A program made the position numbers and the translations under genes. Shown here piece after piece: positions 13,181 to 20,546 of a stretch of 20,546 bases of DNA. Under the pieces are notes generated by a model. The model had not been told where the DNA came from. It ran no database searches and was given only the letters and a program-made list of their open reading frames with translations. This stretch comes from Bacteroides sp. 43_108 (GTDB taxonomy: Bacteria; Bacteroidota; Bacteroidia; Bacteroidales; Bacteroidaceae), in contig MNQS01000189.1 of NCBI GenBank assembly GCA_001915545.1, positions 1 to 20,546 of the forward strand, read 5' to 3'. The first letter of the stretch is position 1. Each line of letters starts with the position of its first letter.

Positions 13181-16100
13181 TCATTTCACAAAATCTTTTG
13201 GTAAAATACCAAATTGCTTCTGAAAACATTTAGTAAAATAAGAAGGAGTATTGAAGCCAACCATATAACATACTTCATTTACCTTACATTCTCCTTCCCT
13301 TAATAATTGAGCAGCTTTTTTCAATCTCTCTAAACGGATATAGTCATTAGGGGTCATGTCCAACACTCCTTTTATTTTGCGGTTCAAACTGGAACGGCTC
13401 ATATTGAGCAAACTCGCCATATCGTCCAGACAGAAGTCCGGATTTTGCATATTGGCAACAATCACTTCATTCAAGGTTTTCAAAAAAGTTTCATCCGCTT
13501 TCGTCATAGCCATAGAATTGGTCTGTATAAACGGTGAATGTGCAAAAGCCGCATGCAGCTTTTCATGATTACTTAATAAATTGGCAACAGACACTTTCAA
13601 ATACTCCACAGAAAACGGCTTTTCAATATAAGCATCCGCTCCAGATTTCAAACCATCTATTTTTGATTGTAAAGTGGTCTTAGCCGTCAACAGTACAATA
13701 GGAATATGACTGTAATCCAAGTCTGATTTTATACGGTCACATAATTCCAACCCATCCATTTCGGGCATCATTATATCCGATACTATTAAGTTCACTGTAT
13801 GCCCCTCCAACACCTTTAAGGCCTCCACTCCGTTAGTTGCAGTCAATATTTGATAAACAGGTGACAATTGTCTGACAACAAAAGCCAACATTTCAACATT
13901 ATCCTCCACAATCAATACAGTGTAACGCGGCTTCTGTTGCAATTGTCCCGGATCCTCTTCTTTCGGATCCTCTTTCAACTTAATCTCACTCTTCGAAATG
14001 GCAATAGTATGTTCATGCTTTACTGGCAATGAAAGAATAAAACAATTCTGCTTTTGTGAATCATCCATAATTAAGTTCCCTTCATGCAACTCAGCTAAAG
14101 ATCTTGCCAATGCCAAACCAATTCCCGTACCCGAAACCTTACGGGAAAATCCGTCCTTATACTGTATGAAAGGCTTAAAAATCTCTTCACGCATTTCCAT
14201 AGGAATTACATTGCCATCGTTACAGACAGACAAGAACCAACAAGTATCCTCCATCCACAACCGGACATGAATATAAGTTTCAGAATATTTAATGGCATTA
14301 GTAAACAGATTACTAATTATCTTAGTCAACGCCTCACGATCTATCGACGCATAGATAGATTCCGAACATTCAATAACAAATTCCAATTTCTTTTGCCGTG
14401 CCAATGGAGTAAACCGCATATAAATCTGCTGTAATATATCCGAAATATTACACTCTACAAAATTCAGTTGAAACCCACGTGTTTCAGTCTTTCTGAAATC
14501 AAGTAACTGATTAACCAAATCCAGTAAACGGGTAGTATTCAGATTCATTATTTCCAAATCATCACGGATATCTGCAGATACATTCGGAGAAACAAGCACA
14601 TTTTCAAGCGGACTTTTGATTAATGTCAAAGGAGTACGAATCTCATGCGCCACATTCGTAAAGAAATCTATTTTTGCAGTATAGAGTTCGCGTTCCTTTT
14701 CCCGTTCGAATTTCTCCATGGCCTGTTGGTGTTTCTGCTCATTCCTTTTCCGGAAATAATAAATGATACCTACCACAGACAGAATTCCTAATAGCAAATA
14801 AATAAAATAGGCCCACCCTGATAAATAAAACGGAGGTAAAATATGAATCTTCAATATACGCTCTTTTTCATTCCATTTTCCGTCACTATTCGATCCTCTT
14901 AAATGGAAAATATAAGTTCCATATGGTAAATTGGAATAATTGATTACCGAATTCCGCCCTACATTATACCACTCTTTATCAAATCCTTCCATTTTATAAA
15001 CCAATTGATTCATTTCCGGTGCCTGATAACCTAATGCCGCCGCATGCAATGAAAAAGAATTTTGATCAGATTCTAACTCGACCTCATCAGAAAAGACGAT
15101 GCTTTCTTTCAATGGAGAATCCTTACTGCCGATCTGCATTCGTTTATTGAATAAGAAGAAATCTGTAATGACAACTGGTGGAACAAAAGTATTTTCTACA
15201 AAAGTAGATGGATCAAAAGTGATAAAACCATTTATACTACCTAAATAGATACGTCCCATCTTATCTTTATACCCAGACTGATAATTAAACTGGTTACTTA
15301 GCAATCCGTTTGCTGTAGTATAAACTCGTTTATCATCTGTTTCCGGATTGAAACAAACCAAACCATTATTAGTTGTCAACCATAAATTCCCCCGATTATC
15401 CTCTACCATCCGATAAATGATATTACTAGGAAAACCTTTCGACATATCAAAACGAGTAAAGCTTTCATTTTCCGGATTAAAACGGCAAAAACCCGCCCCT
15501 TGTGTCATAAACCATAACCGCTTACGACTATCTTCACAAATACTGATTACTTTATCATAAGGTAATGAAGTGGAATCGTTCTTGTGAAAAATAAAATTCT
15601 TCCATTCTTTCTTATTCACATCATAACGAAAAACACCGTTAGAATAAGTTGCCAGCCACAAATTCCCACTAAAATCCTCCAATATTTTATAAACAAACAT
15701 ATTAGCTAGTTCCGGCATCCTAGTAAAGTCATCTGTATCACGATTATATCGCAGCAATCCAGATGTAGTGCCAATCCATAAGTCACCAGATGTAGTTTTA
15801 CAAATAGAGAATACATTATTGGCATCCAAAGAATTTGGGCTTATATCTTTTTGATAGTGTCTTACTTGCTTCGTAAGCAAATCAATACGGCTTAAACCTC
15901 CGGAAAAAGTGCCTACCCACAAATCATCACCGTCCAAACATAAACCATGAACATTTTGATAAATAGCAGGATGTGAGAATTTTTCAATCTTTCCACTTTC
16001 CGGATAAAAATGAAATAATCCCTTATCTTCAGTACCAATCCAAACAGTACCATCATTACTTTCACAGAACTCACGTACCCTACGCCCAAAATTTTTAATA

Positions 16101-17131
16101 TCATCACGAGGGTAGAATTTTTCAAAATAAGTCCATTGACGCGGATAGTAATTGACCCCGCCAAAATAAGATCCGATCCACATTCCTCCCTCATTATCAC
16201 GGCATATAGAATAAATAGCATTATCGGCTAAAGCATAAGAATCATTCCCGTTTGAAACAGTGAGATGAGCTATTTCACCTTTTTCCAAATCATAAATATA
16301 TAGCCCCGACTCCGTACCTACCCATAATTCCTTATCCGATTTAAAGCCTAAATCACGCACATAATAATTCAACAAACGCCTTACCCGCCCTGTTGTCAGA
16401 TTAATTTCAGTCAAACCATTAGAAGAACCGATATACCAACAATTATGGGGACCCATAATCCAAGTATTAATGATATCATCTTTAAAAGGCTCTTTTCCTT
16501 CAGAATCCTGAAAGGGAAACAATGTCTTAAAATTATCTTTTGTATAATATAGGTTGTCGTCATATAAACTGACCCAACATAGTTTTTCCTCAAACCAAAA
16601 ACGCGTAACATTGGCCAATTGGTTCTTACGCTTATCTCTATGCAGACAATTAATTAACCGATCTTGCACACGATCAAAATGAAACAATCCTTGATAATCC
16701 ACGGAAATCCATATATCACTATCTTCATCACTTTCAATACGAGTCACAGCACGACTAATCATATCACCTGTGTCACTAACTCTATCAAATACTGTAAAGT
16801 CTTCTAATAAAGGATTATACACATAAACGCCTGCATCTGTTCCAACCCAAATATTTCCTTCTTTATCCTCATGAAGTGCAGTGATAAAATTATTTCCTAA
16901 AGCAGAATTCTCTTTTTTGAAAATACGAAAACTCAGGCCATCAAAACGATTCAAACCATCTTTTGTTCCAAACCACATGAAACCTTGTTTATCTTGCAAA
17001 ATAGCGTTCACCGTGTTTTGCGAGAGTCCGTCTTGAATATCCAATGTTTTGAAATAATATCGGATATTACTTTGAGAGTAAAGAGTAAATGCATATAAAA
17101 AAAGAAGTCCTATTATGAATATTCTTTTCAT
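13181..17131 (-). CDS. Hybrid two-component system regulator (HTCS)
   Basis: 1316 residues combining sensor kinase and transcription factor in one chain. Order: signal peptide or N-terminal anchor (1-19); about 14 periplasmic Reg_prop beta-propeller repeats (about 30-645, recurring LWIGT/GLxRY motifs); Y_Y_Y domain (about 690-765); one membrane helix (about 773-793); histidine kinase dimerisation domain with H829 in NVAHEIRTPL; ATPase domain with N945, CNDGN (970-974) and GTGIGLALA (1001-1009); receiver domain with phospho-acceptor D1119 and K1171; AraC-type DNA-binding domain (about 1215-1315). All key residues are present. It should sense a glycan fragment in the periplasm and activate the PUL. 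It forms its own transcription unit with a complete promoter and a terminator. Confidence 0.97.
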   Translation of the reverse strand: MKRIFIIGLLFLYAFTLYSQSNIRYYFKTLDIQDGLSQNTVNAILQDKQGFMWFGTKDGLNRFDGLSFRIFKKENSALGNNFITALHEDKEGNIWVGTDAGVYVYNPLLEDFTVFDRVSDTGDMISRAVTRIESDEDSDIWISVDYQGLFHFDRVQDRLINCLHRDKRKNQLANVTRFWFEEKLCWVSLYDDNLYYTKDNFKTLFPFQDSEGKEPFKDDIINTWIMGPHNCWYIGSSNGLTEINLTTGRVRRLLNYYVRDLGFKSDKELWVGTESGLYIYDLEKGEIAHLTVSNGNDSYALADNAIYSICRDNEGGMWIGSYFGGVNYYPRQWTYFEKFYPRDDIKNFGRRVREFCESNDGTVWIGTEDKGLFHFYPESGKIEKFSHPAIYQNVHGLCLDGDDLWVGTFSGGLSRIDLLTKQVRHYQKDISPNSLDANNVFSICKTTSGDLWIGTTSGLLRYNRDTDDFTRMPELANMFVYKILEDFSGNLWLATYSNGVFRYDVNKKEWKNFIFHKNDSTSLPYDKVISICEDSRKRLWFMTQGAGFCRFNPENESFTRFDMSKGFPSNIIYRMVEDNRGNLWLTTNNGLVCFNPETDDKRVYTTANGLLSNQFNYQSGYKDKMGRIYLGSINGFITFDPSTFVENTFVPPVVITDFFLFNKRMQIGSKDSPLKESIVFSDEVELESDQNSFSLHAAALGYQAPEMNQLVYKMEGFDKEWYNVGRNSVINYSNLPYGTYIFHLRGSNSDGKWNEKERILKIHILPPFYLSGWAYFIYLLLGILSVVGIIYYFRKRNEQKHQQAMEKFEREKERELYTAKIDFFTNVAHEIRTPLTLIKSPLENVLVSPNVSADIRDDLEIMNLNTTRLLDLVNQLLDFRKTETRGFQLNFVECNISDILQQIYMRFTPLARQKKLEFVIECSESIYASIDREALTKIISNLFTNAIKYSETYIHVRLWMEDTCWFLSVCNDGNVIPMEMREEIFKPFIQYKDGFSRKVSGTGIGLALARSLAELHEGNLIMDDSQKQNCFILSLPVKHEHTIAISKSEIKLKEDPKEEDPGQLQQKPRYTVLIVEDNVEMLAFVVRQLSPVYQILTATNGVEALKVLEGHTVNLIVSDIMMPEMDGLELCDRIKSDLDYSHIPIVLLTAKTTLQSKIDGLKSGADAYIEKPFSVEYLKVSVANLLSNHEKLHAAFAHSPFIQTNSMAMTKADETFLKTLNEVIVANMQNPDFCLDDMASLLNMSRSSLNRKIKGVLDMTPNDYIRLERLKKAAQLLREGECKVNEVCYMVGFNTPSYFTKCFQKQFGILPKDFVK

Positions 17132-17157
17132 AGTATATCAATTTAGTTTAGAGAGTA

Positions 17158-17187
17158 CAAAATTAAAGATTAAATTCTCCATATCAA
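17158..17187 (-). promoter_or_regulatory. HTCS promoter, both boxes present
   Basis: On the minus strand TTG (17187-17185) and TAATTTTG (17165-17158) are 19 bp apart. The start would be about 20 bases before the HTCS ATG at 17131. Unlike the susC and GH2 promoters it has a -33 element and lacks the shared 41-bp block, which suggests regulator-independent basal expression. Confidence 0.6.
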
Positions 17188-17198
17188 TAATTATCCGG

Positions 17199-17248
17199 AA
17201 AAAGTCCCAAAAGAACCAGTGTTTACTCTCACCGCTTCTTTCAGGACT
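17199..17248 (-). terminator. Terminator of the GH2-epimerase unit
   Basis: In minus-strand RNA AGUCC (17248-17244) pairs with GGACU (17207-17203) and AAAGAA with UUCUUU (17241-17236, 17215-17210), separated by symmetric two-base internal loops, with a short GUG/CAC stem inside. A T5 run (17203-17199) follows. It lies 66 bp after the epimerase stop and just before the HTCS promoter. Confidence 0.7.
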
Positions 17249-17313
17249 CTTCCTCTCTGAATCTTATTTATCCCAAATGTTATATTCCACAATTCCTTCT
17301 ACCTTAACATACA

Positions 17314-18447
17314 TTATTTATGTACCGAAAACTTGTAAATACAATGACTTTGATATTTTTCTCCTGGTCTCACTACTGCCGTAGGCCAGTCTGCCTTATT
17401 AGGTGTATCGGGATATTTTTGCGTTTCCAAGCACACAGAGGCCCGAAAATTATATATTGTATTTTTTTTACCCGTCAATGTCCCATCTAGAAAATTACCA
17501 CAATAAACCTGAATACCCGGCTCGTCAGTATAAACATTGAGTACAATCCCCGTAACAGGTGACTCCAATGTGGCACAAACTTGATGAATATCCCCCTTAG
17601 TATTCAATACCCAATTATGATCAATGCCATTCCCATATCTTAATTGTTCAAAATCTTGATTAATACGAGTTCCAATGACAGCAGGAAGTCTGAAATCCAT
17701 AGGAGTACCCTCAACCGGAACAATTTCTCCAGTCGTCATAAAAGTACTGTCAACAGGAGTATAATAATCCGCGTTCAAAGTCAATAAATAATCAGAATTA
17801 TCTTTTGACGGATCTCCATCTAAATTAAAATAAGAATGATTAGTCATGTTTACAACAGTCGGTTTATCCGTTTCTGCTTCATACTGAATATCAATAGCAT
17901 TATCGTCCGTCAATTTCATTATAATAGTACAATTCAAATTTCCAGGAAAACCCTCTTCACCATTTTTAGACAAGTAAGTCAGTTTCACCTCTCTGTCACT
18001 CACTTGAATACCTCTATAAATACGATATTGAAATCCTTGAGGACCTCCATGCAAACAATGTCCGTAATTGTTTCGAGGCAATTGGTATACTATCCCATCC
18101 AATGAAAAACGTCCCTGATTTATACGGTTGGCATAACGCCCTATACTTGCTCCAAAATCCGACGGATATTTGATATAGTCCTGTATGGAATCAAAACCCA
18201 ATACTACATCCCTCATTATTCCATCTTTATCAGGAACCATAACAGAAACAATACGACCGCCATAGTTGGTGATACAAACTTCCATCTTATTTTTATTCTT
18301 CAATACAAACAGATCAGTTTTCTCACCATTTATCTCCGTTTGAAAACGACTGTTACTTAAACCGGATTCAGTCAAGACCTCATCATTTTTATAAGAAGCA
18401 CATGCAGTCATAAGGACTGCACATACCCAAAAGAACAGCTTATTCAT
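17314..18447 (-). CDS. galM-like: Aldose 1-epimerase (mutarotase), probable lipoprotein
   Basis: 377 residues of the GalM family, which interconverts alpha and beta anomers of aldoses. Catalytic H204 (TNHSYFNL, general acid) and E341 (CLETQKYPD, general base) are present, with GRYANRI (103-109) and CLHGG (131-135) of the sugar pocket. The N-terminus MNKLFFWVCAVLMTAC is a signal sequence with a probable lipidated cysteine at 16, so it should act outside the cytoplasm. It starts 5 bp after the GH2 stop and is surely co-transcribed with it. In this setting it would equilibrate sugars released by the glycosidases. L-arabinose, galactose or xylose are all possible substrates. Confidence 0.95.
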   Translation of the reverse strand: MNKLFFWVCAVLMTACASYKNDEVLTESGLSNSRFQTEINGEKTDLFVLKNKNKMEVCITNYGGRIVSVMVPDKDGIMRDVVLGFDSIQDYIKYPSDFGASIGRYANRINQGRFSLDGIVYQLPRNNYGHCLHGGPQGFQYRIYRGIQVSDREVKLTYLSKNGEEGFPGNLNCTIIMKLTDDNAIDIQYEAETDKPTVVNMTNHSYFNLDGDPSKDNSDYLLTLNADYYTPVDSTFMTTGEIVPVEGTPMDFRLPAVIGTRINQDFEQLRYGNGIDHNWVLNTKGDIHQVCATLESPVTGIVLNVYTDEPGIQVYCGNFLDGTLTGKKNTIYNFRASVCLETQKYPDTPNKADWPTAVVRPGEKYQSHCIYKFSVHK

Positions 18448-18452
18448 ATTCC

Positions 18453-20267
18453 TTACTTTAATGATTTACAGATACGTGCGTTGGCTTCTCTCACTCGTTT
18501 TTCATCTACTTTAATCACCTTACGATCATAAGTCATCAGTCCGTTCACTTCCACCTCCACATCCGTAGTCTGAGTATAAACAGCCGCCGAGAATCCCCTG
18601 ATTATCAGGTCATAAAGCATATCTGTATATTTTATATACTCATCAGTTACTTCTTTGGAAGAATTAAACTGTATATATCCCCAGTTACGATCCGGTTCCC
18701 AAATATGATTTTTCACTACCCAACCGATACCACCATACTCTCCCAAAACATTAGCTCGCTGGGCATCATACAGATACATTTCGGGAGCAGGATAATTATG
18801 CAAGTCAAGCATATCGCCACAAGTATAATGGTTACCTCCACTTGCAGGATTTACCAGACGGGTCGGATCATATTCTTTAGTCCATTCTGCAATTTCCGGA
18901 GTCTTGAATTGCCCCCATGCCTCATTGAACGGAACCCATGTTCCGATACATGGATAAGAATACAAGCAATCCATAATTTCTTTCCATTCTTTACGGTAAC
19001 AAGCCTCAGAAACCGCCGAACGCTTTTTTTCCGTACCTTCAAAATATTTGCGGTTCTGCCACTCCGGATTACGATCACCGCTAGGCATATCCTGCCACAC
19101 AATAATTCCCAATTGATCACAATGAGTATACCAACGGGCCGGTTCCACTTTAATATGTTTACGTATCATATTGAATCCTAAGTATTTAGTCTTTTGTATA
19201 TCATATACTAAAGCCTCATCAGTAGGAGCGGTATACAATCCATCAGGCCACCATCCCTGATCCAATGGTCCGAACTGGAACAAAGGTTGGTTATTCAGTT
19301 CTAAACGTACAATTCCATTAGCATCACGTTTCGTAGAGTATTTGCGCATAGCTGCATAACTGTTCACCTGATCCAATATTTTATTATCGCTTTTCAACAT
19401 AACCTTTAAAGTATACAAAAAGGGAAAATCAGGACTCCATAATTTAGCATCTTCCGGCATAGGTATGACCACAGCCTCATCATTAATACTTTTCCCAGTG
19501 GCAACCAACTGATTGCCGTCATATACGTTTACTTCAATCAGATCGGAAGGTGCCCTCATATTCAAATGGGCTTTTACAGTCAGTAAGTGTTGGTCAATAT
19601 CCGGTGTGATTCGAAGTTCTTCAATATGTCTGGCAGTAACCGGTTCCAGCCAAACAGTCTGCCAAATGCCAGTCACAGGAGTATACCAAATACCCTCCGG
19701 ATTATTCACCTGTTTACCTCTAGGCTGATACCCTTCATCCGTAGGGTCCCAAACTTTTACTACTAATTTATTATTTCCCTTACCAGACAACGCTGCAGTG
19801 ATATCAAAAGAAAACGGAGTAAAACCACCAGTATGACTACCAACCTTCACATCATTTACCCAAATATCTGCTTTCCAGTCCACAGCACCGAAATGAAGTA
19901 ATACATTTTTATTTTTCCAAGCAACAGGCACTTCAAATGAACGGGAATACCATAATTCCTTTTTTGCACCGACTCTTTGTCCCACACCTGATAAAGAAGA
20001 TTCCACTGCAAAAGGTACCAAAATCTGCCCGTCAAAATGCGCCGGAACATTTCCTCCCAAATCGGTGATAGCATACTCCCACAAACCATTCAAGTTCTTC
20101 CATTCATTACGTTCCATTATAGGACGTGGATATTCAGGCAATACGGCAGAGGTATTTATTTTATTTGCCCACTGTGTTTTGATCTTGTCACCAGCCGGTT
20201 TCCACTGCGCACATACTTCCGTAGTCAAAAAGGCTAACAACAGAGATAAGATAAGAAAATTCTTCAT
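18453..20267 (-). CDS. GH2 family glycosidase, exported
   Basis: 604 residues when started at ATG 20267. The frame is open 26 codons further upstream, but only the internal start gives a signal peptide (MKNFLILSLLLAFLTTEVCA, then Q21) and it leaves the promoter outside the gene. Domains: GH2 sugar-binding beta-sandwich (about 50-210), Ig-like domain (about 212-305), TIM barrel (about 310-604). Acid/base E449 lies in WVPFNEAWGQF and the probable nucleophile E510 in VLGEYGGIG. It ends without the C-terminal domains of LacZ-type enzymes. Bacteroides GH2 enzymes include beta-galactosidases, beta-glucuronidases and arabinopyranosidases, so the substrate stays open. First gene of the unit, with a candidate HTCS operator. 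Confidence 0.94.
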   Translation of the reverse strand: MKNFLILSLLLAFLTTEVCAQWKPAGDKIKTQWANKINTSAVLPEYPRPIMERNEWKNLNGLWEYAITDLGGNVPAHFDGQILVPFAVESSLSGVGQRVGAKKELWYSRSFEVPVAWKNKNVLLHFGAVDWKADIWVNDVKVGSHTGGFTPFSFDITAALSGKGNNKLVVKVWDPTDEGYQPRGKQVNNPEGIWYTPVTGIWQTVWLEPVTARHIEELRITPDIDQHLLTVKAHLNMRAPSDLIEVNVYDGNQLVATGKSINDEAVVIPMPEDAKLWSPDFPFLYTLKVMLKSDNKILDQVNSYAAMRKYSTKRDANGIVRLELNNQPLFQFGPLDQGWWPDGLYTAPTDEALVYDIQKTKYLGFNMIRKHIKVEPARWYTHCDQLGIIVWQDMPSGDRNPEWQNRKYFEGTEKKRSAVSEACYRKEWKEIMDCLYSYPCIGTWVPFNEAWGQFKTPEIAEWTKEYDPTRLVNPASGGNHYTCGDMLDLHNYPAPEMYLYDAQRANVLGEYGGIGWVVKNHIWEPDRNWGYIQFNSSKEVTDEYIKYTDMLYDLIIRGFSAAVYTQTTDVEVEVNGLMTYDRKVIKVDEKRVREANARICKSLK

Positions 20268-20299
20268 AATAGTGTAATTTAATGTTTTTCTCAGTATGG

Positions 20300-20307
20300 C
20301 AAAGATA
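20300..20307 (-). promoter_or_regulatory. GH2 operon promoter, -7 box
   Basis: TATCTTTG on the minus strand matches TAnnTTTG. The start would be near 20293, about 25 bases before the chosen ATG at 20267. A good -33 element at 19-20 bp is lacking; the conserved block at 20329-20369 stands in its place, as at susC. Confidence 0.6.
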
Positions 20308-20328
20308 GAAGCAATATGCTTTAAAGGA

Positions 20329-20369
20329 TAGAACAATTCTTCCAATAATTAAAATAATCCGCTCAAATC
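20329..20369 (-). promoter_or_regulatory. Candidate HTCS operator upstream of GH2
   Basis: Ungapped match (30 of 41) with the susC upstream block at 13076-13116, same strand and same 21-bp distance to the -7 box. Shared core ATTGGNNGAATNGTTCTA. In this copy the distal half-site reads TTTTA instead of TTCTA. It suggests that units 1 and 3 are co-activated. Confidence 0.6.
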
Positions 20370-20546
20370 CTCCATTTCAACGGCAGAGTGATCTAATTAT
20401 TCTATCTTCTATGTATAATCTTACAAGCCATTTCCATACAGAATAGACTAAAAAACAAATGATACCTACTCATCGCGAGCAAGTATCATTCAAATTAAAA
20501 TCTAAATTCTCTACGAGAATAAGGTGACCTCGCCTTAAATCTGAAC
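20370..20546. other. Upstream intergenic region at right edge
   Basis: No coding region. It holds an ATTATTCTAT copy at 20396-20405, the terminator at 20450-20490, a perfect 6-bp stem ATTCTC/GAGAAT (20506-20520) and a weaker TAAGG/CCTTA hairpin (20520-20536). The neighbouring gene to the right lies outside the window. Confidence 0.5.
20450..20490 (-). terminator. Terminator of the gene beyond the right edge
   Basis: AATGATAC (458-465 of the last 546 bases, i.e. 20458-20465) pairs with GTATCATT (20483-20490) around a 17-base loop. On the minus strand the stem is followed by TTTGTTTTTT (20459-20450). It would end a minus-strand unit outside the window and insulate the PUL from it. Confidence 0.65.

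Noticed and set aside
18453..20345. Longer start for the GH2 gene at 20345
   Set aside because: The extra 26 residues precede a complete signal peptide and would place the -7 box and operator inside the coding region.
1..20546. CRISPR arrays, tRNA or rRNA genes
   Set aside because: No regularly spaced repeats and no tRNA- or rRNA-like sequence were seen on either strand.

Overview
The window looks like a chromosomal segment of a Bacteroidales gut bacterium, most likely Bacteroides or Phocaeicola. The evidence is an AT-rich genome, a SusC/SusD pair, a hybrid two-component system (HTCS), several TAnnTTTG (-7) promoter boxes and no strong Shine-Dalgarno sequences. The main content is one polysaccharide utilization locus (PUL), about 1.5-20.3 kb, with every gene on the minus strand. 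To its left lies an internally deleted insertion sequence and an intergenic region that carries a possible small RNA.

Read in the direction of transcription (high to low coordinates), the PUL divides into three units. Unit 1 (20.3-17.3 kb) is a GH2 glycosidase followed 5 bp later by a probable lipoprotein aldose 1-epimerase; it ends at a hairpin terminator at 17199-17248. Unit 2 (17.19-13.11 kb) is the HTCS regulator alone, with its own TTG-N19-TAnnTTTG promoter and its own terminator. Unit 3 (13.1-1.5 kb) is susC, susD, three different GH43-type glycosidases and a 677-residue protein of unknown family that looks like a secreted alpha/alpha-barrel enzyme. Gene spacing in unit 3 is 21, 79, 8, -4 and 19 bp, so it should be one operon; a hairpin in the 79-bp gap may separate susCD from the enzymes.

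Working model: SusD captures a plant-type oligosaccharide at the surface and SusC imports it. The GH43 and GH2 enzymes and the unknown enzyme cut it, the epimerase equilibrates the anomers of the released sugar, and the HTCS senses a breakdown product in the periplasm and activates transcription. The 333-residue GH43 resembles endo-alpha-1,5-arabinanases and the others fit arabinofuranosidase or xylosidase-type chemistry. An arabinose-containing glycan (arabinan or arabinogalactan side chains) is therefore the best guess, but the substrate cannot be proved from sequence.

The most informative regulatory observation is an ungapped 41-bp block (30 of 41 identical) upstream of both susC and the GH2 gene, in each case ending exactly 21 bp before the -7 box. 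It is absent from the HTCS promoter and is a strong candidate for the HTCS operator. The most promising unknowns are the 677-residue protein, the multi-domain 877-residue GH43 with a beta-sandwich inserted in its propeller, and a promoter-to-terminator unit at 1063-1373 without a convincing gene.
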